DNA from: Bog-473 sp963701955
Lineage (GTDB): Bacteria > Actinomycetota > Acidimicrobiia > Acidimicrobiales > RAAP-2
Assembly (NCBI GenBank): GCA_963701955.1
Contig: OY969694.1
Coordinates: 434,001-498,000 of the forward strand
Length of the DNA: 64,000 bases
Reading direction: 5' to 3'
The position numbers and the translations under genes are program-made. Of the stretch, positions 8,611-16,942 are shown piece by piece; within the stretch, counting starts at the first letter, position 1, and each line of letters begins with the position of its first letter. Under the pieces are notes generated by a model, which worked only from the letters and a program-made list of their open reading frames with translations, was not told the origin of the DNA and made no database searches.

Positions 8611-9752
8611 GGCCCACCTACCCTGAAGCCGGCGAGCTCCTGGCGGAGGCGACCGAACGGACGGGACTCAGCGACTTCGGCCCGGGCGACTTCCGCGAGG
8701 GGCTCGAGGTCCTTCTCGAGAGCCTTCGCTGCGATGGAGACCTCAGTGTCGCCGGAGCTGCGGTGGCCATGGGGGACTTCAGTCGCCGTCTGGTCAACCG
8801 GCTCGAGGTGGAAGCCTGCTACCGGGACCACCCTGAGGTCGACCGGCTGTCCGTACGGGGGCCGGTGGACATCAACGGTCTGCCCCGGACGGGCACGACC
8901 GCCCTTGCCAACATGCTGTCGCTCGATCCGCAGTTCCGGTGCCTACGACAATGGGAGCAGGTACAGCCGTGTCCTCCACCGGTACTCGAGGAAGAGCTCA
9001 CCGACCCCCGTCGGGTGCGGGGGCAGCGTTTCGTCGACGAATGGACGTCGGCCATCAAGGAGAAGCACATCTTCGATCTCGACTCCACCTCGGAGGACAC
9101 CGAGGTGCTCGGGATGGCGTTCCACGGACAGCAGGCGACCCTTCCGGTGTTCAGCTATCAGGCCTGGTGGCGTGCATCGGACATGACGCAGACCTTTCAC
9201 TATCACCGGCGGATCATCCGAATCCTCCAGTCCCGTCGCCCGCCCGACCTGTGGCTCTTCAAGGCACCCCACCACAATTTCCACCTCGAGGCCTTCTGCG
9301 CGGCCTATCCGGATGCACGTTTCGTCATGACACACCGCGACCCGGTGAAGTCAGTGCCCTCGTGGGCCAGCATCGTGTCGTCGATCCTTCCCGAAGCTGA
9401 AGGCTCACGAGATCTGCACCGCCTCGGCCGGGAAGCCGCCAACCATCTGCGGGTTGGCGTGGAACAGGCGATCGCCGCGCGCTCGCGGCTGGGAGAGGAC
9501 CGCTTTCTCGACGTGCACCACCGTGAGCTGATAAGGGATCCCATGGGACAGGTGCGCCGGGTCTATGCCTTCCTCGACCTCGAGCTCACTCCCGCGGTCG
9601 AGAAGGCCATCGACGACTGGCAGGTGGTGAACCGGAGCGGCGCCCACGGCACGCATCGCTACACGCCAGAGGAGTTTGGCCTCACGGCCGCACAGCTGCG
9701 CTCGGACTTCGACTTCTACGTGCGCCACTTCGAGGTCGAGCGCGAGGGATGA
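8607..9752 (+). CDS. Sulfotransferase family protein
   Basis: A 381-residue PAPS-dependent sulfotransferase that moves sulfate to a hydroxyl group. The 5'-phosphosulfate-binding loop is GLPRTGTTALANMLSLDPQF (about 94-113). The 3'-phosphate-binding region is ARFVMTHRDPVKSVPSWASI. LWLFKAPHHNFHLEAF is typical of the bacterial sulfotransferase_3-like subgroup found beside SDR and lipid genes in actinobacteria. The GTG start overlaps the epimerase stop. The DUF1214 gene follows after 12 bp. The acceptor is not shown by the sequence; a lipid or sterol is the best guess from the neighbours. Confidence 0.88.
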   Translation: MRPTYPEAGELLAEATERTGLSDFGPGDFREGLEVLLESLRCDGDLSVAGAAVAMGDFSRRLVNRLEVEACYRDHPEVDRLSVRGPVDINGLPRTGTTALANMLSLDPQFRCLRQWEQVQPCPPPVLEEELTDPRRVRGQRFVDEWTSAIKEKHIFDLDSTSEDTEVLGMAFHGQQATLPVFSYQAWWRASDMTQTFHYHRRIIRILQSRRPPDLWLFKAPHHNFHLEAFCAAYPDARFVMTHRDPVKSVPSWASIVSSILPEAEGSRDLHRLGREAANHLRVGVEQAIAARSRLGEDRFLDVHHRELIRDPMGQVRRVYAFLDLELTPAVEKAIDDWQVVNRSGAHGTHRYTPEEFGLTAAQLRSDFDFYVRHFEVEREG

Positions 9753-9764
9753 GGGAACGAGACC

Positions 9765-10970
9765 ATGAGCGACACTGAGCCGACACACGCATTGCCCAGT
9801 TGGGCCGACCAGATGCGCGCACTCGAACACGTGGGGGAGAGCCTGTTGGCGAAGTGGCGCCCGGACGGCGCGACCGAGGCCGAGATCCAAGACATGAACA
9901 AGCTCGCGCTGTCAATGCTCTCGGAGGGCTATCTGTGTCGGGTCTACACGGACGCGAAGCGCCCCGTGTTCATGCCCCATTGGAACTACGCCTACAACCA
10001 GGGCGGACCGGACCCCGACTTCGTGTACTCCACCGTCGAGGTCGACTCGTCGGGTACGTACCGGATCTCGGGGTTCCGCGGGACGTCCCGGTTCGTCGAG
10101 ATCACCCAGCAGACGTGGGACATCCTCTCCCCCTCGCTGATCACGGGGGGCGGAAGCGTTCCGGGCAGCCACGACCTCGACGATCTCGCCCAGGACGACG
10201 ACGGGTACTTCAGCGTCGTGCTCAGCCCGAGCCGTCCCGCCGGATACGACGGAGACTGGTGGGCGCTCGGTGCCGAAACCAGGCGCCTGACGTTGCGACG
10301 GTGCTCGTGTGATTGGCGCAACGAGATCGACGCCCGACTCGCCATCGACCGGCTGGACGATCCGGGAGCGGACATGACGCCCGAGGAGATCTCACGTCGG
10401 TTCTCGGAGCTCGCCACCTGGGTCGAAGAGATGATCGCCTTCGACATGGCGCTGATCCGCTACTACCGCGAGCACCACGGGGTGAACACAATCAAGCGGT
10501 CGACCAAGATCGACAAGATGGGAGGCTTCCCGAAGCAGGCCTACTACGACGGGATGCACGAGATCGCCGACGACGAGGCCCTGATCCTCGAGACCGAGCT
10601 CCCTCGTGCGTGCCGCTACTGGCAGGCGCTGGTGGGGGACGACCGCTTCTGCACGGTCGATTGGGTCAACCGGCAGTCCAGCCTGAACGACGTGCAGGCG
10701 ACGATCGACACGGACGGAAGGTTCAGAGCCGTGATCTCACGGCGAGATCCGGGCGTTCCGAATTGGTTGGACAAGGGTGACTACCCCTGGGGCATCATCC
10801 AGATGCGCTGGAACCACGCCAGCGACTATCCGGACCCCGTGATCACCAAGGTGCCCTTCGACGAAATCCGTGCGCATCTCCCTGCCGACACGCCCGTCGT
10901 GAGCCCTGAGCAGCGTCGCCTGCACCTTCAGGCCCGGCGGGAGGCGGCCCAGCTCCGGAGGCTCTGGTAA
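9765..10970 (+). CDS. DUF1214-type protein of unknown function
   Basis: A 401-residue soluble protein without signal peptide or membrane helices. The C-terminal part contains DWVNRQSSLNDVQATIDTDG, then VISRRDPGVPNWLDKGDYPW and IIQMRW, the pattern of DUF1214 proteins. These are common beside sulfotransferases and dehydrogenases in mycobacteria and Acidimicrobiia. The N-terminal half has PHWNYAYNQGGPDPDFVY. It is translated from an ATG 12 bp after the sulfotransferase and is very probably the third gene of that operon. No enzymatic activity can be assigned; a role in handling the sulfated product is a guess from context. Confidence 0.75.
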   Translation: MSDTEPTHALPSWADQMRALEHVGESLLAKWRPDGATEAEIQDMNKLALSMLSEGYLCRVYTDAKRPVFMPHWNYAYNQGGPDPDFVYSTVEVDSSGTYRISGFRGTSRFVEITQQTWDILSPSLITGGGSVPGSHDLDDLAQDDDGYFSVVLSPSRPAGYDGDWWALGAETRRLTLRRCSCDWRNEIDARLAIDRLDDPGADMTPEEISRRFSELATWVEEMIAFDMALIRYYREHHGVNTIKRSTKIDKMGGFPKQAYYDGMHEIADDEALILETELPRACRYWQALVGDDRFCTVDWVNRQSSLNDVQATIDTDGRFRAVISRRDPGVPNWLDKGDYPWGIIQMRWNHASDYPDPVITKVPFDEIRAHLPADTPVVSPEQRRLHLQARREAAQLRRLW

Positions 10971-11054
10971 CCCAGGGTCTGGCGTCACCTGGACGCGGGA
11001 ACCACGAACACGCAGCGTCCGGGGCCACGCCATGATGCGCGTCTGGTCCGTCGA

Positions 11055-11888
11055 TCACTCCTGGCCGGACGTGGTGCGCGCATTGAAGCCAGCGGTCGCC
11101 TCCATCGTCGCCGCCACGGCCAGCCGCCGGAATTCGCTCCACGGCGCGGCCACGGGACCTATCCCCGAGCCGAGCTTGCCTATGACGCGCGTCGGCCCGT
11201 TCCCGATGTTGTCGACCATCTCACGGGCCACGTCTTCCGAGGTCATGTCGAGGTCCTCGTCCCACCGCACGCCCAGCGTGCGGGTCCGCGCCGGCGTGCT
11301 CGTGCTGCCGATGATGGCCGAGAAGACGTCCACCCCGTCGCGGCCGAGCTCGGCCCAGAGCCCCTCCACGAAGTTCACCTGGAACGCCTTGGCAGCCGAG
11401 TAGGCGACCATGTGTGGACCGCCGGCGAAGCATCCCATGGAGCCCACGAGGACGACGCCGCCGCGGCCGCGGTCCTTCATGGCCGGGGCGAGCGCGTGGG
11501 TCAGGACGACCGGAACGGTGCAGTTGAGGGTGATCATCCGCAACGGCAGCTCGAGGGGTTGGTCGAGGAAGTGATCCCCGTTGTGCACCGCTCCGGCGGT
11601 GTAGACGAGCAGGCCGACCTCGATCCCGGCGATGGCGGCAAGGATCCGGTCGGGTGCATCGGGGTCGGTGAGGTCGATGACCAGTGTCCGGACTGCGACC
11701 CCGTGCCGTTGCGTGATGCGCGCCGCGACCTGGTCGAGCAGCGCGCCGTTCCGGGCGATGAGCACCAGATCGAGGCCGTGGGCAGCGATCTGGTCGGCCG
11801 CGGACTCCCCAACACCTTCTGATGCGCCCACGACAACCGCCCAGCGGCCGTAGCGGTCGAGAAATGCGCCTCCCGTGTCGTCGGCCAT
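11055..11888 (-). CDS. Short-chain dehydrogenase/reductase
   Basis: A 277-residue classical SDR. The ATG at 11888 follows AGGAGAGACCC. The cofactor loop is VVVGASEGVGESAADQI (TGxxxGxG variant). LVIDLTDPDAPD marks the adenine pocket, NCTVPVVLTHA the core strand, and the catalytic residues are Ser in VLVGSMGCFAGG and Tyr/Lys in YSAAK. The C-terminal 60 residues resemble mycobacterial SDRs that act on long-chain or sterol ketones. It stands alone, convergent with the sulfotransferase operon and divergent from cysQ. NAD(P)-dependent oxidoreduction is sure; the substrate is not. Confidence 0.88.
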   Translation of the reverse strand: MADDTGGAFLDRYGRWAVVVGASEGVGESAADQIAAHGLDLVLIARNGALLDQVAARITQRHGVAVRTLVIDLTDPDAPDRILAAIAGIEVGLLVYTAGAVHNGDHFLDQPLELPLRMITLNCTVPVVLTHALAPAMKDRGRGGVVLVGSMGCFAGGPHMVAYSAAKAFQVNFVEGLWAELGRDGVDVFSAIIGSTSTPARTRTLGVRWDEDLDMTSEDVAREMVDNIGNGPTRVIGKLGSGIGPVAAPWSEFRRLAVAATMEATAGFNARTTSGQE

Positions 11889-12193
11889 GGGTCTCTCCTG
11901 CTCCAATTCTCCGGTGCCGGATCTGGGGTCTGGCCACCAGGTCGGCGACCAGGGCGCACCCGTGCTCCCCCCTCGGCACGATCGCACACTCCCTACCGCA
12001 GCCGTCCGGACGATACCCCCGATCCGGCGGCCGGGGCCCTGGTCCGGCTCACCGGTCGGCGCCCGCGCCGATGAGGTCGGCGTTTCCGCAAGTCGTGCCC
12101 GTCCGACCAGCGACGCGGGTCCACCCCGAGCCTGCACGGGCATCCGTTGACCAAGTGGGCCTCGGGGGTGCGTTTGGTCTAGAACGAGGGGCC

Positions 12194-12949
12194 ATGCCCG
12201 ACGACCTCCATGCCGAACACCGTGATGCCGCGGTGCTGGCGGTGGCCGCCGGTCGGGCACTGTTGGAGCTTCGCTCCGCCGAGCCGCCGGTGCGGGACCT
12301 CGGAGCGGCGGGGGACCGCCTTGCCCATCGCCTCCTCGTCGACGAGCTCAATCGGCTGTACCCCGACGACGACGTGCGCTCCGAGGAGGGGCTCGAGCAC
12401 GTGGCCGGGGTGGGTCGCCTCTGGATCATCGACCCTCTCGACGGGACCCGCGAGTTCCGCCAGCGTGACCGATCGGACTGGGCCGTCCACGTCGCACTTG
12501 CCATCGGCGGTGAGCCGGCGGTGGGGGCGGTGGCGCTGCCCGCGTTGGACCTCGTGCTCTCGACGGGAGATCCTCGGGTGCTTCCGCCCCGACACGAGGG
12601 TCGTCCCCGCGTCGTCGTCTCGCGGAGCCGGCCACCGGACGTGGCCTACGAGGTGACCGAGTCGATCGCCGGGATGATGGTGCCGATGGGCTCGGCCGGG
12701 GCCAAGATCGCCGCCGTGGTCCTCGGGGACGCCGAGGTCTACGTGCACGCGGGGGGGCAGTACGAATGGGACTCGTGCGCCCCGGTCGCCGTCGCTCTGG
12801 CCAGCGGTTTGCACGCCAGCCGTCTCGACGGCACGCCGCTTCGCTACGGCGAACCCGACGCCTGGCTTCCCGACCTGGTGGTCTGCCGGGCGGAGTACGC
12901 GGCGTCCGTGCTCGAGGTCACCGTTCGCCACGGCCGATCGGCCTGGTGA
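12194..12949 (+). CDS. cysQ: CysQ-like 3'(2'),5'-bisphosphate nucleotidase / inositol monophosphatase family
   Basis: A 251-residue Mg-dependent phosphatase, starting at the ATG after GAGGGGCC. Metal-binding motifs are SEEG (about 63), IDPLDGTREF (about 80, the D-P-L-D-G-T signature) and YEWDSCAPVAVAL (about 190). CysQ enzymes recycle the 3'-phosphoadenosine 5'-phosphate left after sulfotransfer, which fits the sulfotransferase 2.4 kb away, though the genes are not in one operon. The alternative is a general inositol-phosphate phosphatase. The family is certain; the nucleotidase role is likely. Confidence 0.82.
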   Translation: MPDDLHAEHRDAAVLAVAAGRALLELRSAEPPVRDLGAAGDRLAHRLLVDELNRLYPDDDVRSEEGLEHVAGVGRLWIIDPLDGTREFRQRDRSDWAVHVALAIGGEPAVGAVALPALDLVLSTGDPRVLPPRHEGRPRVVVSRSRPPDVAYEVTESIAGMMVPMGSAGAKIAAVVLGDAEVYVHAGGQYEWDSCAPVAVALASGLHASRLDGTPLRYGEPDAWLPDLVVCRAEYAASVLEVTVRHGRSAW

Positions 12950-13021
12950 CCGCCCTTCGGTCCCGTGCGGCCCCAGGACGGGTGAGGGCGCTCGGTGAGC
13001 CGGTGTCAGATTCCGCAATTG

Positions 13022-13056
13022 CCAGGACCCCGCCTCCGAAGGAGACGGGGTCCTGG
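13022..13056 (-). terminator. GC-rich hairpin downstream of the cold-shock gene
   Basis: CCAGGACCCCG...CGGGGTCCTGG forms a stem of about 16 bp with a 3-base loop. Its single mismatch is a G-U pair only when transcribed on the minus strand, in agreement with a terminator for the cold-shock gene that ends 20 bp before it. No U run follows. Confidence 0.55.
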
Positions 13057-13075
13057 AACGACGTCCGTTCGGACG

Positions 13076-13280
13076 TCAGATGGCGCGCACGTTCGCGGCC
13101 TGCAGGCCCTTGGGACCCTGATTGGTCTCGAACTCGACCTTCTGACCTTCCTCGAGGTTGCGGTAGCCCGTACCGGAAATCGCGCTCGAAGTGTACGAAA
13201 ACGTCGGGGCCTCCACCGTCCTGGGTGATGAAGCCGAAGCCCTTTTCACCGTTGAACCACTTGACAGAACCAGTTGGCAT
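13076..13280 (-). CDS. cspA: Cold-shock protein (CspA family), frameshifted by one base
   Basis: A 67-residue single-domain nucleic-acid chaperone. MPTGSVKWFNGEKGFGFITQ carries RNP-1 (KGFGFI), and DVFVHF is RNP-2. At about 13188 there is one extra base. Skipping it restores SAISGTGYRNLEEGQ, VEFETNQGPKGLQAANV and a stop after RAI, the normal end of actinobacterial CspA proteins. Since the rest is perfect, the insertion is probably a sequence error. Uncorrected, the frame runs on with unrelated residues. The long leader and the hairpin downstream fit a single-gene transcript. Confidence 0.88.
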
Positions 13281-13556
13281 TTGAAAATCCACTCCTCTCC
13301 TGGCCTGATTTGACCCGTTTCGTCGTCGGGTCATGGCCGGCAGCCCATATATGGGCCAGAGGGATTTCCAAACTTTTGATGGTGGTGCCCTCGAAACACC
13401 ACATTAGCGCGGCGGCGCCGACCCGCGTCGATACCGTTCCCAGGATTCCGCGTGTCGGTCACCGGTCGTTCACCTCATGTGCCCTGCTGAGAGGCTGCGG
13501 CGTCCTCGAAAGATGCACCCCGAAGGTCAGTCGGGTCCATCAGCGAGGGGCGGGGG

Positions 13557-13562
13557 TAGGCT
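13557..13562 (+). promoter_or_regulatory. Leaderless -10 box (TAGGCT)
   Basis: TAGGCT fits TANNNT and ends 6 nt before the GTG at 13569. There is no ribosome-binding sequence. The same hexamer at nearly the same distance precedes the gene at 22880. Confidence 0.55.
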
Positions 13563-13568
13563 CGCTCC

Positions 13569-14363
13569 GTGGTCCTGTGGCACTGGGTCCAGCAGCACAG
13601 AGTGCTGTCGGTGCTCGTGCTCGCGACCGTGATGGGGGCGTGTGCCGGTGGCACGGCGTGGGCGCTGATCTTCCGCACCGTCTCGTCGCCGGTGACCCTG
13701 CGCGAGGCATTGCGCATCTACCGACGCGAGCAGACCGCCAAGGTGGTGGCGTCGGTGCACAACCGCCTGCCCGCGCCGGGGGTCTACACCTACCGCACGA
13801 GCGGCGGCGAGGGACTGAACCTGATCGGCGTCCAACGCGGATTCCCGGCGACGACGTCGATGATCGTGACGGAGGGTCGCTGTGCCACCGTGACGTGGGT
13901 TCCCATCGTCGAGCACGCCGAGACCATGGTTCTGTGCCGTGGTCCTTCCGGCACGCTGTGGGTGCCCAAGTTCGCCACCAGCGAATCGATCGCGGGCACG
14001 CACACCACCTCGGTGGTCAATTGCCCGCGCACTGCGGCGCTCGTCCCGACCAGCGTGGCCGTGGGGGCGCGCTGGCGAGCAACCTGCGCGCTCGCCGGTC
14101 CGGTCGAGAGGGTGGAGTTCGACGGTCGGCTGGTGGACACGGCGACAACGGTGGTGGGTGGCCGGAAGGTGCCTGTGGAGCACGTCCGGACGACCCTCGT
14201 GTACACGGGATTGCAGAGCGGGATCAACCCCATCGACCTCTGGATCGATCCCGCGACGGGGATCATCGTGCGGGAGTGGGAGACCTCGTCCATCGACCAG
14301 GGGGGCGTCCACTATCGCGAGGACATGCGCGCGGAGCTGGCCGCGCTGATCCCGTCCCGCTGA
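13569..14363 (+). CDS. Membrane-anchored exported protein, unknown function
   Basis: A 264-residue protein. One N-terminal membrane helix (about 12-34, VLSVLVLATVMGACAGG) acts as an uncleaved anchor or signal, and the remainder is a beta-rich extracytoplasmic domain without known motifs. It contains ATVTWVPIVEHAETMVLC and ends in GLQSGINPIDLWIDPATG. Four cysteines could form disulfides outside the membrane. The start GTG is chosen because of the TAGGCT box 6 nt upstream. It is followed 160 bp later by the DUF4389 membrane protein. I do not recognise the family; it resembles unnamed exported proteins of Acidimicrobiia. Confidence 0.7.
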   Translation: MVLWHWVQQHRVLSVLVLATVMGACAGGTAWALIFRTVSSPVTLREALRIYRREQTAKVVASVHNRLPAPGVYTYRTSGGEGLNLIGVQRGFPATTSMIVTEGRCATVTWVPIVEHAETMVLCRGPSGTLWVPKFATSESIAGTHTTSVVNCPRTAALVPTSVAVGARWRATCALAGPVERVEFDGRLVDTATTVVGGRKVPVEHVRTTLVYTGLQSGINPIDLWIDPATGIIVREWETSSIDQGGVHYREDMRAELAALIPSR

Positions 14364-14523
14364 CCCTCAGGCGCGGCTCGGCACCTCCTGAATGAGCCGC
14401 GTGTTGCCGTCGGGGTCGCCCAAGGAGAGCAGCGACGAGCCCGGTGGGGTGAGTTGCCGGCCGGTCCCGGTGATCTAACGTGCCTTGAGGGCCAATCACC
14501 TCCGACCATGCCAGAGGGGGCAC

Positions 14524-15561
14524 ATGACAGCCGACTTCGTGAGCATGTCCGGGGTGCCGCTCACGAGCCGACGGGTTGAGCTCTCCCTGGCGGGACCCGC
14601 TCCCCAACGGCGGCTCACGGTTGCCTTCCGGATCATCCTGGCCATTCCCCAGCTGATCGTCCTGGCATTCTTGGCCCTGGCCACGCTGGTCGTCGTCGTC
14701 ATCGGGTGGTTCGGGGCGCTGATCACCGGGCGCTTCCCGCGGTGGGCGCACGAGTTCGTCAGCGGGGCGGTGCGCTGGTTCGTGCGCGTGGACGCCTACC
14801 TGTTCCTCCTCACGGACCGCTATCCGCCCTTCTCCCTCGACGACGAGGAGTACCCGGCCCGACCGTTGATGCCCGAGCCGGGCCGAATGAACCGCTGGGC
14901 CGTGCTCTTCCGGTTGATCCTGGTCATCCCGGCTTCGGTGTTCAGCCAGATCGTGTACTACGGCCTGACGGTGCCGCTCTTGTTCGTGGTCTGGCTCATC
15001 GTGCTGTTCAGCGGCCAGATGCCCGATTCGCTGTATTGGGCGTACTCGGCGCTGCTGCGCTATCGAGCCCGCGTCAACGCCTACTTGGGCTTGGTGACCT
15101 CGGAATACGCCTGGGGGATGCTCGGTGACCGCGACCTCGAATCGGCGCCCGGACTGGCGCCGTCACCAGTACCACCACCGCCAGTACCACCACCACCTCC
15201 ACCGGGATGGCCGCCACCGCCACCACCGGGGTGGGTGTCGGCATCTCCAGGTCCACCGCCCCCGCCACCACCAGAACCTGCATCACCCGCCGGCGCGCCT
15301 CCTCCGTCGCCGTGGGAGCGGATGCAGCGCGCGCCGGAGGGTTCCTCGGGGGCTCCCCGGGGGACCCGGCTCGTCCTCCGCGGAGCGGCGCGCGGCTGGA
15401 TGATCTTCGCCATCGTCTGGGGCAGCGTGATCGTGGTCGGCCAGTCAGTGGCGCAGAGCTCGAGGAACCACAACGCGCGGTCCTCTTCAGAACGGTGCCC
15501 GGCGGATCTCCGACAGGCCGACACCCGGGTCAGCTCGACTGGCTCACCGAGCTCATGTTGA
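14524..15561 (+). CDS. DUF4389 membrane protein with proline-rich cytoplasmic linker
   Basis: A 345-residue protein. The ATG at 14524 follows AGAGGGGG. Two similar membrane segments (RIILAIPQLIVLAFLAL and RLILVIPASVFSQIVYYGL), each followed by short helices and an RVxAYL motif (RVDAYLFLLTDRYPPFSLDD and RVNAYLGLVTSEYAW), match DUF4389. A proline-rich tract at about 15160-15310 follows, then a last membrane helix near the C-terminus. The last 30 residues overlap the convergent tldE end and look random, so a late frameshift is possible. The function of DUF4389 is unknown. Confidence 0.8.
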   Translation: MTADFVSMSGVPLTSRRVELSLAGPAPQRRLTVAFRIILAIPQLIVLAFLALATLVVVVIGWFGALITGRFPRWAHEFVSGAVRWFVRVDAYLFLLTDRYPPFSLDDEEYPARPLMPEPGRMNRWAVLFRLILVIPASVFSQIVYYGLTVPLLFVVWLIVLFSGQMPDSLYWAYSALLRYRARVNAYLGLVTSEYAWGMLGDRDLESAPGLAPSPVPPPPVPPPPPPGWPPPPPPGWVSASPGPPPPPPPEPASPAGAPPPSPWERMQRAPEGSSGAPRGTRLVLRGAARGWMIFAIVWGSVIVVGQSVAQSSRNHNARSSSERCPADLRQADTRVSSTGSPSSC

Positions 15562-16942
15562 AGTCCGGGATCCGCAGTGGCGGCATCACGGAGCGGTTGA
15601 GCGACTCACCGAACTCCCGGGCCAGCGTCCGCTCCGGACGGCCGACCTCGCTGGTCCGGGACAGGAGGTCGACCGGACTCTCGTTGAAGCGGAAGTTGTT
15701 GGCGGCGCCCACGACCGTTCCGTCCTCCACCACGTAGACCCCGTCACGGGTCAGGCCGGTGACGAGCAGGGTGGACGGGTCGACCTCACGGATGTACCAC
15801 AGGCAGGTCAACAGCAGGCCGCGCTCGGTGTGGGCCACCATGTCGTCCACCGTTCCCGCCGCCGTGCCGCCGTCGGGTCCTGACGCAGCCGGTTCGCAGG
15901 CCAGCATCAGATTGTCGACGTAGGGAGCCGGGGGGACGTCCGAACGGGCCGCGCCGGCCCGGTGGTAACGCAGCCGTGAGAGCACTCCCCGGCGCAGCCA
16001 GTCGATGCGTCCGACGGCCAGCCCGTTGTCGAAGACCGACATGTCCGAGCTGCTGGCTTCCGCGATCACGAACGGGGAGCACTCGAGCCCGGGGTGGGCC
16101 GGATCGCTCCAGAGCGTGAAGGGCGTGTCGGTGACGGTCTCGCCCCGGCGCGTGCCGCCGCCTTCCCGGGAGAACACGTTGCGTCCGTCCTCGGCGTCCT
16201 GCCCACCGAGGCCGTAGTAGGCCAGGACGGCCATCATGTCGGCCACCGCGGAGGGGGGCAGGATGACCTCGTAGCGCCCGGCTTCGAGGTCCATTCTCCG
16301 CTCGGCCCAGCTCAGCCTGCGGACCACCTCCGCCTCCATCTGCTCGAGATCCGGGGAGACGGTGGGCGCACCGACCCAGGCCGATCCGGCCCCGTCGGGC
16401 GTGCGCGCCACGAGGTTCACGGACCCGGTCGGCTGGGCGTGGGCGAGTCGCACACCTGTCGAGGTGCCGAGATACACCGTGGCGACGTCGTGCTCGGCGA
16501 ACCCGGCCAGCACCAGGCCGCGGGACCGCGCCCGGCCGAAGGCGGCCGCCAACGAGGTCAGCACCGGATGCAGGATCGTGGCGTCTGTCACCTCGGGCGG
16601 CAGGGTGAACGAACGCCCCGCGGGCGCCTCCGACGGTTGCACGAGCGCTGCGGCGTCGGCGGAGGGCGGGGCGGATCGGGCATCGGCGAGGGCGGCCGCA
16701 ACCATCTCGTCCATGGCTTCTCTGCCGCTCACCCCGGATCGCCGGGCGGTACCGACCCCGGTCCCGACAAGCGCGATGACGCTGACGGACTGCGCCCGGT
16801 GCAGCCCGTTGGTCGTGGTGGTGTTCAGCGCGAAGCGCACGTCGACGTGGGTGCGTTCCTCGACGAGCACGATGCACCCGTCGGCACCGGCCGCCCCGGC
16901 GCGGTCAATCCCGTGCTCGACGAGCTCCTGCGGCGCGATCAA
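15530..16942 (-). CDS. tldE: TldE/PmbA-family metalloprotease subunit
   Basis: A 470-residue protein of the TldD/PmbA family. The start is a TTG that overlaps the tldD stop (TTGA), with CAGGAG upstream; the open frame extends further but is not conserved. Typical features are GVSGREAMDEMVAAALADAR in the N-terminal domain, FTLWSDPAHPGLECSPF, and the C-terminal TRDGVYVVEDGTVVGAANNF, RFNESPV and PPLRIPDFNMSS. TldE is the subunit without the HExxxH zinc site. It pairs with TldD to degrade unfolded peptides or mature ribosomal peptides. No peptide precursor gene was seen nearby. Confidence 0.92.
   Translation of the reverse strand: MIAPQELVEHGIDRAGAAGADGCIVLVEERTHVDVRFALNTTTTNGLHRAQSVSVIALVGTGVGTARRSGVSGREAMDEMVAAALADARSAPPSADAAALVQPSEAPAGRSFTLPPEVTDATILHPVLTSLAAAFGRARSRGLVLAGFAEHDVATVYLGTSTGVRLAHAQPTGSVNLVARTPDGAGSAWVGAPTVSPDLEQMEAEVVRRLSWAERRMDLEAGRYEVILPPSAVADMMAVLAYYGLGGQDAEDGRNVFSREGGGTRRGETVTDTPFTLWSDPAHPGLECSPFVIAEASSSDMSVFDNGLAVGRIDWLRRGVLSRLRYHRAGAARSDVPPAPYVDNLMLACEPAASGPDGGTAAGTVDDMVAHTERGLLLTCLWYIREVDPSTLLVTGLTRDGVYVVEDGTVVGAANNFRFNESPVDLLSRTSEVGRPERTLAREFGESLNRSVMPPLRIPDFNMSSVSQSS

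Noticed and set aside
12985..13100. A riboswitch upstream of cspA
   Set aside because: The hairpin lies downstream of the gene on the coding strand, and no known riboswitch motif was recognised.
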